Source of the DNA: Ardenticatenales bacterium | GTDB taxonomy: Bacteria; Chloroflexota; Anaerolineae; Promineifilales; Promineifilaceae | DNA: 64,000 nucleotides | Reading direction: 5' to 3' | NCBI GenBank assembly: GCA_020634515.1 | Contig: JACKBL010000001.1 | Span: 372,001-436,000 of the forward strand | Shown here: in pieces, positions 53,403-62,954 of the stretch | Layout: each line of letters begins with the position of its first letter | How positions within the stretch are numbered: the first letter of the stretch is position 1 | The notes under the pieces: generated by a model | Databases searched by the model: none | What the model was told of the DNA's origin: nothing | The model's input: the letters and a program-made list of their open reading frames with translations, nothing else | Position numbers and translations under genes: made by a program

Positions 53403-54899
53403 ATGCGCGGGAAATGGGTTTGTCTGGGTGTCCTCTGTCTGCTGCTGGCGGGCTGTGACGGTGCGCCGCCGGTCGCGCCTGCTACAACTGTGGTTGAGAG
53501 CGTCGCGCCGGTCGCGCAGAGCGATGTCCGCGAGATAACCATTTTGTACACCAACGACGAGCATGGCTGGATGGAAGGGATGGAGCCGGGGGAAGGGGCG
53601 GCCAATCTGCTTACGCTGTGGCAGGAGCAGGAAGGGTATATGCCCGATGGCCCTTTTCTCGTCCTCAGCGGCGGTGATATGTGGACGGGACCGGCCATCT
53701 CCACCTGGTTCCAGGGGGCCAGCATGGCGGAAGTGATGGATGCCATGCCTTATGCCGCCGCCGCCGTGGGCAACCATGAGTTTGATTTTGGCCTGGAGGC
53801 GTTGCGAAAACGGGCCGAGGCGTCGCGGTACCCCTTCCTCAGCGCCAACATGCGCGACAAAAGCACGGGCCAGACGCCCACCGACCTGGGCATTCAGCCG
53901 TTTACGTTGGTGACGGTGAACGGCATTCGTGTGGGCATCATTGGCCTGACGACGACCAGCACCCCGGTGACGACCAATCCCGTCAATGTGAGCCGCTTTA
54001 CGTTTGAGGATTATGAGCCAACGCTGCGCGCGGTTGTGCCCCAGGCGCGGGCGGCGGGCGCGGAGATGATCGTTGTGCCGGCACATATCTGTCAGGATGA
54101 GATGGAATCACTCGCCCGCCGCGTGGGAGACCTGGGCATCGCCATGATCGGCGGTGGGCATTGCAACGAGCTATTTGCCAAAGAGATCAACGGTATTGTG
54201 CTGCTGGAGGGCGGGTATCACCTGACCGGTTATGCCCGGGCCACCTTCCAGTTTGACACGGCCACGGATGAAGTGGTCAGCAGCACATTTGGCGTGGGCC
54301 GGAATCGCGGCGCGGCGGCGGAGCCAACGGTGCAGGCCATCGTTGCCCAATGGCGGGAGGAAGCGGACGCGGAACTGAACCAGACGATTGGCTACAGCGT
54401 CAACGGTATCGCCCGCCGCGGTACGCTGATGGAATCGCTGATCACGGAGACGTGGCTGTGGGGTTATCCGACGGCGGATGTGGCTTTTACTAATCGCGGC
54501 GGCATCCGTGCCGGCATTTCGCCGGGCGATCTGACGCTGGCGGACATCATCGGCGTGTTGCCGTTTGATAATGTGCTGGTGGACTTGCAGTTGAGCGGCA
54601 GCCAGATCATGCAGCTTTTGTCGCGGAGCCAGTTGGCGTTTGGCGGCCTGCGGCGGCAGGGGACCGGCTGGGTGGTGGCGAAAACGGGGGAGCGGCTGGA
54701 CCCGGCGGCGACGTACAGCGTCCTGGTGACGGATTTTTTGTATGCGGGTGGGGATGGGCTGACGATGCTGGCGCAGTTTGACCCGGATGGGTACAACACG
54801 GCGATTGATTGGCGACAGCCGATTATTGATTGGGTGATGGCGCAGGACTCGACGAGTGCGCGGCCGATTGACGAGGCGGTGGTTGAGTTGGGTCAGTAG
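53403..54899 (+). CDS. 5'-nucleotidase/metallophosphatase lipoprotein
   Basis: The 498-residue protein has a lipobox (LLLAGC) and a metallophosphatase domain with LYTNDEHGW, GGDMWTGP, AVGNHEFDFG, PAHICQ and GGHCNELF metal-site motifs. A 5'-nucleotidase C-terminal domain follows (RGGIRAGISPGDLTLADI, PFDN, VVDFLYAGGDG-like). It probably hydrolyses nucleotides at the cell surface. The usual GHxH at the last metal motif reads GGHCN, a small deviation. GGGAGG lies 8 bases before the ATG. Confidence 0.92.
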   Translation: MRGKWVCLGVLCLLLAGCDGAPPVAPATTVVESVAPVAQSDVREITILYTNDEHGWMEGMEPGEGAANLLTLWQEQEGYMPDGPFLVLSGGDMWTGPAISTWFQGASMAEVMDAMPYAAAAVGNHEFDFGLEALRKRAEASRYPFLSANMRDKSTGQTPTDLGIQPFTLVTVNGIRVGIIGLTTTSTPVTTNPVNVSRFTFEDYEPTLRAVVPQARAAGAEMIVVPAHICQDEMESLARRVGDLGIAMIGGGHCNELFAKEINGIVLLEGGYHLTGYARATFQFDTATDEVVSSTFGVGRNRGAAAEPTVQAIVAQWREEADAELNQTIGYSVNGIARRGTLMESLITETWLWGYPTADVAFTNRGGIRAGISPGDLTLADIIGVLPFDNVLVDLQLSGSQIMQLLSRSQLAFGGLRRQGTGWVVAKTGERLDPAATYSVLVTDFLYAGGDGLTMLAQFDPDGYNTAIDWRQPIIDWVMAQDSTSARPIDEAVVELGQ

Positions 54900-55019
54900 T
54901 CCGTTGCGGGGATTGCCGGCATTCTTACCCCTATGCTACACTTCTCCCATTCCTGGTTGCCCGCAAGAATTGCAGGAATTCTCACGAATTATTGCCCATG
55001 GATTAGTATGGAGTGACAA

Positions 55020-55472
55020 ATGGACAGCAGTCATGACGGTAAGGGTAGGGATGTCCTCAAGTTTGCGGTGTTGGCCGTGATCATGGTGGGGGCTATTTTG
55101 GTGGTTTCGTGGGTGCGACCGCTGGTTTTTGGGCGGATTGTGCCGGCAATTGTCGGAGATTTTCTCACGCCCATGCCCGCTACAAATGTAGAACTGCCGG
55201 CTCCCCCGGCGGAAGAACCGCCTATCGTGCCCACGGAGGAACTACCCGACGCGCCGGGAGCCAATACCCCCACCCTGGAGGCAGAGACTGTGGAGCAAGA
55301 TGCCGGCATTCCCACCCCCACCCCACTTATTCACATCATCCAACGCGGCGAAAACCTGATCACCATCGCCGCCCAATACAACGTCACCGTGGACGCCATT
55401 CTGCAACTAAACGGCCTCGCCAACCCCAACCAGATCGTCGCCGGCGACCCCCTCCTCATCCCCGAACCCTGA
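55020..55472 (+). CDS. Membrane-anchored LysM protein
   Basis: The 150-residue protein has one membrane helix (about 13-35) and a Pro/Glu-rich spacer. It ends in a C-terminal LysM domain of about 45 residues (IHIIQRGENLITIAAQYNVTVDAILQLNGL). LysM binds glycan chains of the cell wall. GGAG lies 7 bases before the ATG. It follows the nucleotidase on the same strand. Confidence 0.85.
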   Translation: MDSSHDGKGRDVLKFAVLAVIMVGAILVVSWVRPLVFGRIVPAIVGDFLTPMPATNVELPAPPAEEPPIVPTEELPDAPGANTPTLEAETVEQDAGIPTPTPLIHIIQRGENLITIAAQYNVTVDAILQLNGLANPNQIVAGDPLLIPEP

Positions 55473-55482
55473 GCAGAGGCTT

Positions 55483-56913
55483 TTATTTACGCCTGGCACG
55501 GGAGGGGGCCTTCGGTTTGGCGCCGCCGCGAAAGCTGGGCACTTCCAGCACAAAAAACGTACAGCGGCTGCCGTCCAACATCCGCGTCGCCAGCCGTGGG
55601 TCAATTTCATCAATGGGCGTGGCCGTCGTGATCACCGTAGGCAGGCGGGCGTTGTAGCGATAGTTGAACAACTGGTACAGCTTTTCCCGCGCCCACGCCG
55701 TGGCGCTTTCCGTCCCCAGATCATCCAAAACCAATAAGGGCGCTTTCTTCACCTCGTCGAACCGCTGGTCGTAGCGTACGCCGCTGGCGGGATTGAAGGA
55801 GGCGCGCAGGTGGTCCAGCAAATCGGGCACGAGAACGAACAAGACCGCTTCGCCGCCGCGCGCCGCGTGGTTGGCGATGGCCGCCGCCAGGTGCGTCTTG
55901 CCGTTGCCATACCCTACGCTGTTGAACACCAGCCAATCGCGCGGATTTTCGGCGAAAGTGCGCGCTGTTTCCAGGGCGCGCCGCAAATTTTCCGACTGGG
56001 CGCGCGGCAGTTCGTTTTCGCGCAGGCTGAAGTTGTCCAGCGTCTTGTCCATGTGCAGATTCAGCGTGGAGAGGTCGGATTGGTCCTGAGCCACCCCGGC
56101 GCGGCGGAAGTCGGGGGCGGCAATGTGTACGATTTGCGTCAGGCTGGGGTCAACCATGCGGGACTGGATGCGAATTTCGATGGATTCCAGCTCCTCGTTG
56201 GTGGTGATCACGGTGGGGAGGCGCATGTTGTAGCGGTGGTTGAAAATCTGGTACAGTTTTTCTTGTGCCCATTCCGTGTTGCTCTGCGTGCCCAGGTCGT
56301 CCAGGACAAGGAGCGAGGCGTTGCGCACTTGCTCGAACCGTTCGTCGTAGGTGGTTTCCGCGTGTGGGCTGTAGGCGGCGCGCAGGTGATCGAGCAGGTC
56401 GGGGGTGTTGATGAACAGGACGGGATGTCCCAGGTTGAGCCGGTGGTTGGCGATGGCGGCGGCCAGGTGGGTTTTGCCGCAGCCATAGCCGCCTTTGAGG
56501 ACGAGCCAGCCGTTCGGGGCCTGGGCGTAGGTCTGGCAGGCGTCGAAGGCGAGTTTGAGGTTGCGTTGTTTGATGGGGGTGAGGCCGTGTCCGGTGGCCA
56601 GGAAGGTGTCGAAGGTGCATTCGGCCAGGGGGCCTAACTGGCTCAGTTTGAGCATTTTTTCGTGCCGCTCTGTTTCGACGAGAGAATGCCGGCATTCACA
56701 CGGCACAGCGCGACCAAAACCGGGATGCGTTGGCGGCACATTCGGCATCATAAAACCCATGCCCCCGCACAACGGACAGTCAGCGCGCCCGCCTGTTGGA
56801 CGTTCGAAGTTCTTTGATGCCGGCATCTCTTTACCGTTTGATGATGTCTTTGAATTCATCGGGGATTTGCTGTCGTAAGCTTTGCGCAGAATCTCGGCGG
56901 CTGATTCCATCAT
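55483..56913 (-). CDS. Tandem DnaC-like helicase loader with two ATPase domains
   Basis: The 476-residue protein has a zinc-finger start (CPLCGG and CECRH) and then two complete DnaC/IstB-type AAA+ domains. The first has GGYGCGKTHLAAAIANH and LLVLDDLGTQ; the second has GYGNGKTHLAAAIANH and LLVLDDLGTES. The halves are clearly homologous (HLRAAYSPHAETTYDERFEQV against HLRASFNPASGVRYDQRFDEV), so the gene arose by internal duplication. Normal DnaC or DnaI has one such domain. It overlaps the DnaD-like gene by 83 bases and follows dnaB, so a helicase-loading role is likely. Confidence 0.88.
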   Translation of the reverse strand: MMESAAEILRKAYDSKSPMNSKTSSNGKEMPASKNFERPTGGRADCPLCGGMGFMMPNVPPTHPGFGRAVPCECRHSLVETERHEKMLKLSQLGPLAECTFDTFLATGHGLTPIKQRNLKLAFDACQTYAQAPNGWLVLKGGYGCGKTHLAAAIANHRLNLGHPVLFINTPDLLDHLRAAYSPHAETTYDERFEQVRNASLLVLDDLGTQSNTEWAQEKLYQIFNHRYNMRLPTVITTNEELESIEIRIQSRMVDPSLTQIVHIAAPDFRRAGVAQDQSDLSTLNLHMDKTLDNFSLRENELPRAQSENLRRALETARTFAENPRDWLVFNSVGYGNGKTHLAAAIANHAARGGEAVLFVLVPDLLDHLRASFNPASGVRYDQRFDEVKKAPLLVLDDLGTESATAWAREKLYQLFNYRYNARLPTVITTATPIDEIDPRLATRMLDGSRCTFFVLEVPSFRGGAKPKAPSRARRK

Positions 56914-57538
56914 GTTTCCCTTCCTGACGCCATCTTTCCAGAATGCTCAAAACGTATCGCCACTTGCGCACATTGTTCTCCACCGCCAGTTGAATCGCCT
57001 CCTCAAACCAGGCGGGCGGATACGTTTGCTCCGCGTCGCGCAGTTCATCGGCAATCAGCGGCGTCAGCGGACCGATGTTTTGCTCATAGAGGACGAAAAT
57101 GTTGGGGCGTTCCACCAACAGGGTGATGGGACTCTCGTCATCCGTTCCGGGCCGCCACTCGCCGCGCGTGATGCCCTCAACCGCGCTGCGCCCCTTTTCC
57201 GTGTTCAGGAAATAGAGGTCTATCTGCCCATCCGCCCCCTCAATGCTCACGTGCAGAAATGTGCCGCGGGCAATGGCGCGTTCGATACCGTCCATGAGTG
57301 TTTGCGCCGCCGTCGTCGGGTTGGCGCCTAATCCCGACAGCAGCACCGAATCGCTCAGGAAGTCCGTCAGGCGCAGATAGCGGACCTTGCCTTCCTTTTG
57401 CGATAGCGCCCAAAAAGCGTACAATGTTACCTTCAGCTCCGCCAGATTATCAATAATCGGCAGCAGGTCGCTGAAAAAGAGGTTGGGCACAACTGTCAAT
57501 CGCAGTTTGCCGTCAGGGAATCCGGGGAAGCCTTTCAT
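56831..57538 (-). CDS. DnaD-like primosome protein
   Basis: The 235-residue protein has an N-terminal winged-helix-like region and a C-terminal DnaD/DnaB2-type helical domain (AEQTYPPAWFEEAIQLAVENNVRKWRYVLSILERWRQEGK). Such proteins help to load the replicative helicase. It lies between dnaB and the DnaC-like gene on the same strand, which strengthens the call. Its N-terminal part is not closely familiar. Confidence 0.8.
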   Translation of the reverse strand: MKGFPGFPDGKLRLTVVPNLFFSDLLPIIDNLAELKVTLYAFWALSQKEGKVRYLRLTDFLSDSVLLSGLGANPTTAAQTLMDGIERAIARGTFLHVSIEGADGQIDLYFLNTEKGRSAVEGITRGEWRPGTDDESPITLLVERPNIFVLYEQNIGPLTPLIADELRDAEQTYPPAWFEEAIQLAVENNVRKWRYVLSILERWRQEGKHDGISRRDSAQSLRQQIPDEFKDIIKR

Positions 57539-57573
57539 GTCTTGTCCGTATGCGGCGCGGTATATGGCGCCAG

Positions 57574-59346
57574 CTACAGATTTAGTTCCTGGCGCTGCAA
57601 GTTGCGGAACGTCGCCAGCTTATTGTGCCAGTATAAGTCAATCGTGGCTGTGGGGCCATTGCGGTGCTTGGCGATGTTGATTTCCGCGATGTTGGGGCGT
57701 TCCGTGGTGTCGGGATTGTAGTATTCGTCCCGATAGATAAACATGACGATGTCCGCGTCCTGCTCAATGCTGTTATGAACAACAATGTCGTTTGCCACGA
57801 AGTTGTGATTGCCGGGTACGGTCAGGTCGAATACTTCTTCCGTGCCGGCAAAAACGATGTCCGAGATTTTGTCCCAGTACACGTCGCTGTCCGCCAGACG
57901 GGATAGCTCCGCGCTTGGCAGGGCTATGTGATCTCCGGGCGTTAATTCATCCAATCGTTTCCACCCCGAAATCGTCAGAAAACGATGATTCGCGGTTGCT
58001 TTGAGCGTCCGCCCTAATTGGGTTGTCAGGCGGAAAGTGTCTTTGACGCCTGTGGCAAAGCTGCGGCTGACCTGGGACTTTTCCAGCTTCCAGGTCATGG
58101 TATTTAGCGACCATACCCAATAGCCATGCTTCCCTTCAAGTTCACGCATGGGTATGCGCGCGCCAGTATCCGCCATGGTAATCAACGTGTCACCAGTTAA
58201 GCAGCCAGAGTCACGTAGATCGGAGAGGACGGGGTGCTTATCCTGGCGTTGTTCCACGGCGCGGCTTAACTGAGCGGCAGCCAGCACGGGCACATCCAGT
58301 TCACGCGCCAGGTTTTTTAAGCCACGCGAGATGTCGCTGATCTCCTGTACGCGGTTATTCGAGAAGCGATCCGACTGCATCAATTGCAAATAATCGATCA
58401 GAATCAAATCCAGCCCGTGTTCAGCGTAGAGACGGCGGCACTTGGTGCGAAGTTGCGCCGGCGTAACGCCGGGGGTGTCGTCAATGAAGATACTGGTTTC
58501 GGAAAGGCGGCCTACAGCCTCGAAGAAGATGGGCCACTCCTGATCGTGCAGATCGCCGCGCCGCAGTCGCTGCGAGTCAATGCGCGTCTCCGCGGCGATC
58601 ATGCGCTGCACTAACTGCTCGGCGCTCATTTCCATGCTGAAGATAGCCACGCGCCGCGCATAACGCATGCCCGCGGCCAGGGCAATGCTCAGTTGCAGCG
58701 CGGTCTTGCCCATGCCTGGGCGTGCGGCCACGATAATCAGGTCGGAGCGGTTGAGGCCGCTGAGAATGCGGTCCAGGTCGGTGAAGCCGGTGGGGATACC
58801 GATCATGTCCTGGCCCAATTCCGAGAGGGCTTGAATGCGGTCCAGGTATTGGCGGGCAACTTCGCGCACGGACACGAGGTCGCGGGTCGTGCGCTCCTCG
58901 GTAACGGCGAAAAGCGTCTGCTCCGCGCGGTCGATGACGATCTCAATGTCTTCGGCTTCGTCGTAAGCCAGGTTGGCAATGCTGCCCGCCGCCTTGATCA
59001 GCTTGCGGCGCATGGCGGCGGCTTCCACCAGGCGGCCATAGCTTTCCGCGTTGACCGACGTGGGGACGGTGTTGATGAGACTGATGAGGTAGGCTTCCCC
59101 GCCCATCTCCGTGAGTTGGCCGTTTTTGCTCAGCCGCTCCGTCAGCGTGACCAGGTCAACGGGTTCGCGCTTTTCATACAGGCTGACGATGGCCTCATAG
59201 ATCCACTTGTTTTGCTCGCGGTAAAAAGAGTCCGGCCTGAGGAAGGCGGCAACATCGTGAATGGCGTCTGGATCGATGAGGAGCGAACCCAGGACGGCTT
59301 CTTCGGCGTCTATGCTCTGCGGGGGCAATCTTTCGATTGTTTCCAT
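57574..59346 (-). CDS. dnaB: Replicative DNA helicase DnaB with in-frame mini-intein
   Basis: The 590-residue precursor has the N-terminal DnaB domain (PPQSIDAEEAVLGSLL) and the RecA-type core with Walker A ARPGMGKTA, Walker B LILIDYLQLM and SRAVEQRQDKHPVLSDLRDSG. The intein interrupts the last conserved block before SIEQDADIVMFIYRDEYY. The mature helicase after splicing would be 446 residues, normal for DnaB. The gene heads an operon with the DnaD-like and DnaC-like genes. Confidence 0.93.
   Translation of the reverse strand: METIERLPPQSIDAEEAVLGSLLIDPDAIHDVAAFLRPDSFYREQNKWIYEAIVSLYEKREPVDLVTLTERLSKNGQLTEMGGEAYLISLINTVPTSVNAESYGRLVEAAAMRRKLIKAAGSIANLAYDEAEDIEIVIDRAEQTLFAVTEERTTRDLVSVREVARQYLDRIQALSELGQDMIGIPTGFTDLDRILSGLNRSDLIIVAARPGMGKTALQLSIALAAGMRYARRVAIFSMEMSAEQLVQRMIAAETRIDSQRLRRGDLHDQEWPIFFEAVGRLSETSIFIDDTPGVTPAQLRTKCRRLYAEHGLDLILIDYLQLMQSDRFSNNRVQEISDISRGLKNLARELDVPVLAAAQLSRAVEQRQDKHPVLSDLRDSGCLTGDTLITMADTGARIPMRELEGKHGYWVWSLNTMTWKLEKSQVSRSFATGVKDTFRLTTQLGRTLKATANHRFLTISGWKRLDELTPGDHIALPSAELSRLADSDVYWDKISDIVFAGTEEVFDLTVPGNHNFVANDIVVHNSIEQDADIVMFIYRDEYYNPDTTERPNIAEINIAKHRNGPTATIDLYWHNKLATFRNLQRQELNL
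57772..58203 (-). other. DnaB mini-intein, 144 residues
   Basis: Splice residues are Cys1 (CLTGDTLI) and the C-terminal VVHN followed by Ser of SIEQD. Block B KATANHRFLTI.GW and block F TVPGNHNFVAND are present. There is no homing endonuclease domain. The site and sequence resemble the cyanobacterial Ssp DnaB intein, in which this splicing module is split by an endonuclease. Confidence 0.92.
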
Positions 59347-59752
59347 AAAGATTCACAAGAGAAGTGGGCTGCCATTGATGGCAGTTCCCAGAATGACATT
59401 TCCCAGATGGTGGTGAGGGTGAATGATGGCCACGGCGGGCAATGTCGTAACTGCTAACCCTTTCGGGGGCTGAGTTTGTCGAAGCTCGTGTCAGCCCCGC
59501 GTTGCCTGCGCCAGGCGCAGGCAACAGGTTTGTAGTCACGCGACGTCAGGGTTATGGCTGTGGAGAATACAAAACGTGAAACGCAAGAGAGCCTCGCGTT
59601 CCACGTTTGGGCTGACGACCTGAGGTAACAGGCAAGGACGCATCCAGAAAGAAATCATGGAGTCGTTGGATGCGTTGGAGGTGACCTGCTAACCCGCAAA
59701 ATGGCAGATTGTCTTTAGATGGTCACCAAGTGGATGGCTGATAGTGATGGCG
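59347..59752. other. Intergenic stretch upstream of dnaB
   Basis: It has a perfect 12-bp inverted repeat with a one-base loop (59501-59525; GTTGCCTGCGCC) and a loose GGACGCATCC...GGATGCGTTGG pair (about 59638-59678) related to the inverted repeats at 38612 and 46834. No gene is seen. Confidence 0.5.
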
Positions 59753-60256
59753 TTATTCGTCGAAGTCGTCGAAGTCCAGAGTGTCCACGAAATCCATGAA
59801 GGCATCCAGTGTGTCTTCACCGGATTGGGTTGGTTCTTCTTTGGCGCTGACGTCGGGTTCGGGTAGCACGCCTACCTCGTCCAGGACGGATTCGCCGACG
59901 AAGATGGGTACTTTGGCGCGCACCGCCAGGGCGATGGCGTCGGAGGGACGGCAGTCGACCTCCATTTGTTCCCCTTTTACGTCCAGAACCAGGCGGGCGT
60001 AGAACACCTGATTGCGCAGCTCGCTGACCAGGATGTGTGAAATTCTGCCGTGGAGTTGCTCAATGACGCTCTTGAGGAGATCGTGGGTCATGGGACGGGA
60101 GATTTCCGTGTCTTGCAGTTCGATGGTAATGGCGTCAGCCTCGCACGGGCCGATCCAGATCGGCAATTGGCGTTGCCCATCGACTTCGCGCAACATGACG
60201 ATGCGATGCTGAGAGATTAAGCTTATCCGAATACTATCAATTTCGACCTCAATCAT
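59753..60256 (-). CDS. Bifunctional nuclease family (DUF151) protein
   Basis: AGGAG precedes the ATG. The 167-residue protein has the BFN domain (LPIWIGPCEADAITIEL, RPMTHDLL, VDCRPSDAIALAVRAKVPIFV) followed by an acidic tail of about 40 residues ending in DFDDFDE. Members are linked to nuclease activity in plants and are widespread in bacteria with no fixed role. It stands alone. Confidence 0.9.
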   Translation of the reverse strand: MIEVEIDSIRISLISQHRIVMLREVDGQRQLPIWIGPCEADAITIELQDTEISRPMTHDLLKSVIEQLHGRISHILVSELRNQVFYARLVLDVKGEQMEVDCRPSDAIALAVRAKVPIFVGESVLDEVGVLPEPDVSAKEEPTQSGEDTLDAFMDFVDTLDFDDFDE

Positions 60257-60485
60257 TGAGAAATCTCTCCTCTCTACGTAGTTTTGGCAGCAAGCTGAAG
60301 GGTCAGGCCGTATGAGAGCCAGGAGGGGATATCAAGTGACGGTGTGCCTGGCTGCCAAATGCAAGCAAGGGCATTGTAGCATAAATCAGGAAATGGTTCA
60401 CCTTTGTAGGGGCAATTTTAACGGGATTCCGTGGGTGGGAGACGCGCGTGATTGGCGGCGTTGTTGGTGCGTGCGGCGCAGCGGG

Positions 60486-62207
60486 TTATTGGGCAAAGGA
60501 CCAGACGCTGTTGTTGAGGGTGAGGAGGATTTGTCGCAGGTGGATGGTGTCTTGTAGGCTGGCCTGGACGATGGCCCGACTACCGCGCAGGTCGATCTGT
60601 TGGGCTGTGTAGCCGCGGGCGTGGAGGGTGCGGACGATGTTGCGGTAGTTGTTGGCGAGGGGATCGAGGAAGTCCCCGTTGTAGTCGAGGACCCGTTCGA
60701 CGCTGTCCAGGATGACGTTGGCGCGGTTGTAATTGCCGGCACGCAAGGCCTCATCCGCCGCCCCCAACATGGTTTCCAGCGTCACGTTAACCTCCTCTTC
60801 TGGGTGACGTGTCAGGTCGGCGGTGATGCCGCGTTCCTCCGCCTGCTGCGGTGCGGGCAGCCAGGCGGTGAGGAAGTATGCCGTGGGGTCGTAGACGGAT
60901 TGATAGCGGCGCATGGTGTCGAAATAGCGGATGGTGGTTGCCAGATCGGTGACGATCTCGCGCTGTGGGCGTAGACGACCGAGGTAGGCAAGCCATTCGA
61001 CTTCTAGCTGCGCCAGGGTGGTGCCGAAATGGGCCTGCAACTGCATATCTACGGCGTCGGCCTGGGTGGGGGCGATGTCGGCGCTGACGCTGGCGTAGAA
61101 GGCGCGCACGTCGGGCCAGCCGTACTGGTTGACGAGGTAGCTGATGAATCCGGCGGCTTCGAGGTAGCCGATTTCGTGTTGATGGGGGTAGAAGTCGTTG
61201 ATGAGTTGCGCGAGGGGGACGTAGCGGTCAAGTTCGACGAGGGCGGCGGTGCGTTCGTCGAGTGGTTCGGTTTTGTAGTGGCCGCCGGTGGCCCAGACGG
61301 CGACGCCTTCGGCAAGGAAGGTGATGCGTTTGGGGGCGAACTGGCTGTCGATGGCGTGGACGGCTTCGTGTACCAGGACTTCGCGCAGGCCCGTGCCGGC
61401 ATAATCCCGGTCCAGATAGGAGACGACCAATGTTGGTCCCGCCGAGTAGCCCCCTTGCCCGATGACGCGGTCGACGAGGTACACGTTGAGGCGGTTGTTT
61501 GGCTGCTCTTCCAGGCGGCTGGCGGCCTGGGCTACGGCCTCGTCGGTGAGGGTGAGCAGGTCGTTCAGGTCCCGTTCGGCGGCGGTGCCGCTGACGACGT
61601 GCACACGGCAGCAGTTGTTTTCTCTTACTATCCAGGCGGCGTTGGCGACAGATGCCGGCATCTCCGTCGTCGTCGCTACTTGCAGAAAATGGGTCGCCTG
61701 ATTATTGCCGGCATCCTCATCTCCCACCCGAATTACATCTTGCGGGTCCAGCGTCACCGTCACCGTGTACGTGCCCGCCACATCCGGCGCCGTCCACACC
61801 CAGGGGAACAGCCCCACGCCATCGCCGCCCAGATTGCTACCGTTCAGGCGGTCCTGCACGACCAACTGCTCATTCACAAAAATGCTCACCCCCACGTCCC
61901 GCGGCGCAATCAGGTCCGGCACATGCGCCAGCACCTCAAACGTCACCCGCTCCCCGCCGTAGACGGGAGCCACGGGATAAATTAAGATGCCGCCGGCGGA
62001 AAGGGAGAGATCGGGCTGAGGCCCGGGCGCGGATGTGGGGGGAGGGGTGGGCGTGGCTGTGGGATTGGTCGTTGGGGCTGCTGTTGTGCTGGCCGTTGCC
62101 GTGGGAATGCCGGCAGAAGATGTTGCCGTCGATGGGCTAACCGTACCGCAGCCGGCAAGCAACAATGCCCAAAAAATGAGAAAAGGGGGAAAAATTCCGC
62201 GTTTCAT
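60486..62207 (-). CDS. Peptidase MA-like metalloprotease lipoprotein
   Basis: The 573-residue protein has a lipobox (ALLLAGC), a low-complexity Thr/Pro-rich linker and a CARDB-like Ig domain (about 85-180). A gluzincin-type peptidase domain follows with HEAVH in LREVLVHEAVHAIDSQ and a third ligand in FLAEGVAVWATGG, matching peptidase MA families. A C-terminal helical region follows. It is probably anchored outside the membrane and its substrate is unknown. Confidence 0.87.
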   Translation of the reverse strand: MKRGIFPPFLIFWALLLAGCGTVSPSTATSSAGIPTATASTTAAPTTNPTATPTPPPTSAPGPQPDLSLSAGGILIYPVAPVYGGERVTFEVLAHVPDLIAPRDVGVSIFVNEQLVVQDRLNGSNLGGDGVGLFPWVWTAPDVAGTYTVTVTLDPQDVIRVGDEDAGNNQATHFLQVATTTEMPASVANAAWIVRENNCCRVHVVSGTAAERDLNDLLTLTDEAVAQAASRLEEQPNNRLNVYLVDRVIGQGGYSAGPTLVVSYLDRDYAGTGLREVLVHEAVHAIDSQFAPKRITFLAEGVAVWATGGHYKTEPLDERTAALVELDRYVPLAQLINDFYPHQHEIGYLEAAGFISYLVNQYGWPDVRAFYASVSADIAPTQADAVDMQLQAHFGTTLAQLEVEWLAYLGRLRPQREIVTDLATTIRYFDTMRRYQSVYDPTAYFLTAWLPAPQQAEERGITADLTRHPEEEVNVTLETMLGAADEALRAGNYNRANVILDSVERVLDYNGDFLDPLANNYRNIVRTLHARGYTAQQIDLRGSRAIVQASLQDTIHLRQILLTLNNSVWSFAQ

Positions 62208-62954
62208 GGATAAACTATTATGTCAAAGGGTTGTCATCTCCGCAGTGGGCCGGTTGACACTCTCGCAGTAAACCAGGATGTACCTGTGTTGTAAGCGGGC
62301 GGCGAATTAAACCGGAATTTGCGACATTGAGATCTTGTTGTCAGCTATTCATTTGACGGGACGGCATTAGGTTGCCTGTCCGTGTCCGTCACCTGAAATG
62401 TGGCCTTGTAAAACGTCGTCCAGAACACGCTTCGCGGCTGGTGAACAAGCACACACCTTCATTGTATAAAAACGAAGTGAAGAGTCGCCAACGTTTTCCA
62501 GGCGAAACGCCCGCGACATCAGCACGTAGCTGCCGCTCATCGTTCCCTTTGATTATTATAGACCAGCTTGATGGGCGTTGATGGTTCCCCGCCCACTTGT
62601 CTGTTTACCTTTCACCAAGTATTCATGACGCGCTGCTTCCCAAGATTGGTTCACTCTTGAGTTCACTGAAAAAACCGGGTTTTTCGATTTTCCGGCCGAA
62701 ATTACCAGAGTGGTTCATGTGTAAAAACCCGGTTTTTGGCCTTTTTCTTGGAGAATGAACCAATCTGTGGAGGGGCGGCGTATTGCACTCTTGTTACGGT
62801 TCCATGCATCCGCATTCATGAATTTGACGCATGCCTATCCGCTTAAAGTTGCCATCATCAAGACAAGGGTGCTACTATTAAGCATTGTTCCCGTCCTTAT
62901 TGCTCCCTCAGCTTGCCCTGTACAGCAGGGCAGCATCTCCGAGCTAGCAACCTG
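62208..62954. other. Intergenic stretch with repeat C2
   Basis: No gene is convincing. It holds the second family C repeat (62660-62748). The frames seen upstream of 62955 have no ribosome site or family match. Confidence 0.5.
62660..62748. repeat. Intergenic repeat family C, copy 2
   Basis: It is nearly identical to 29491-29580, with only a few single-base differences, including the AAAAAACCGGGTTTTT palindrome and the GGTTCATGTGTAAAAACCCGG segment. Confidence 0.78.
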
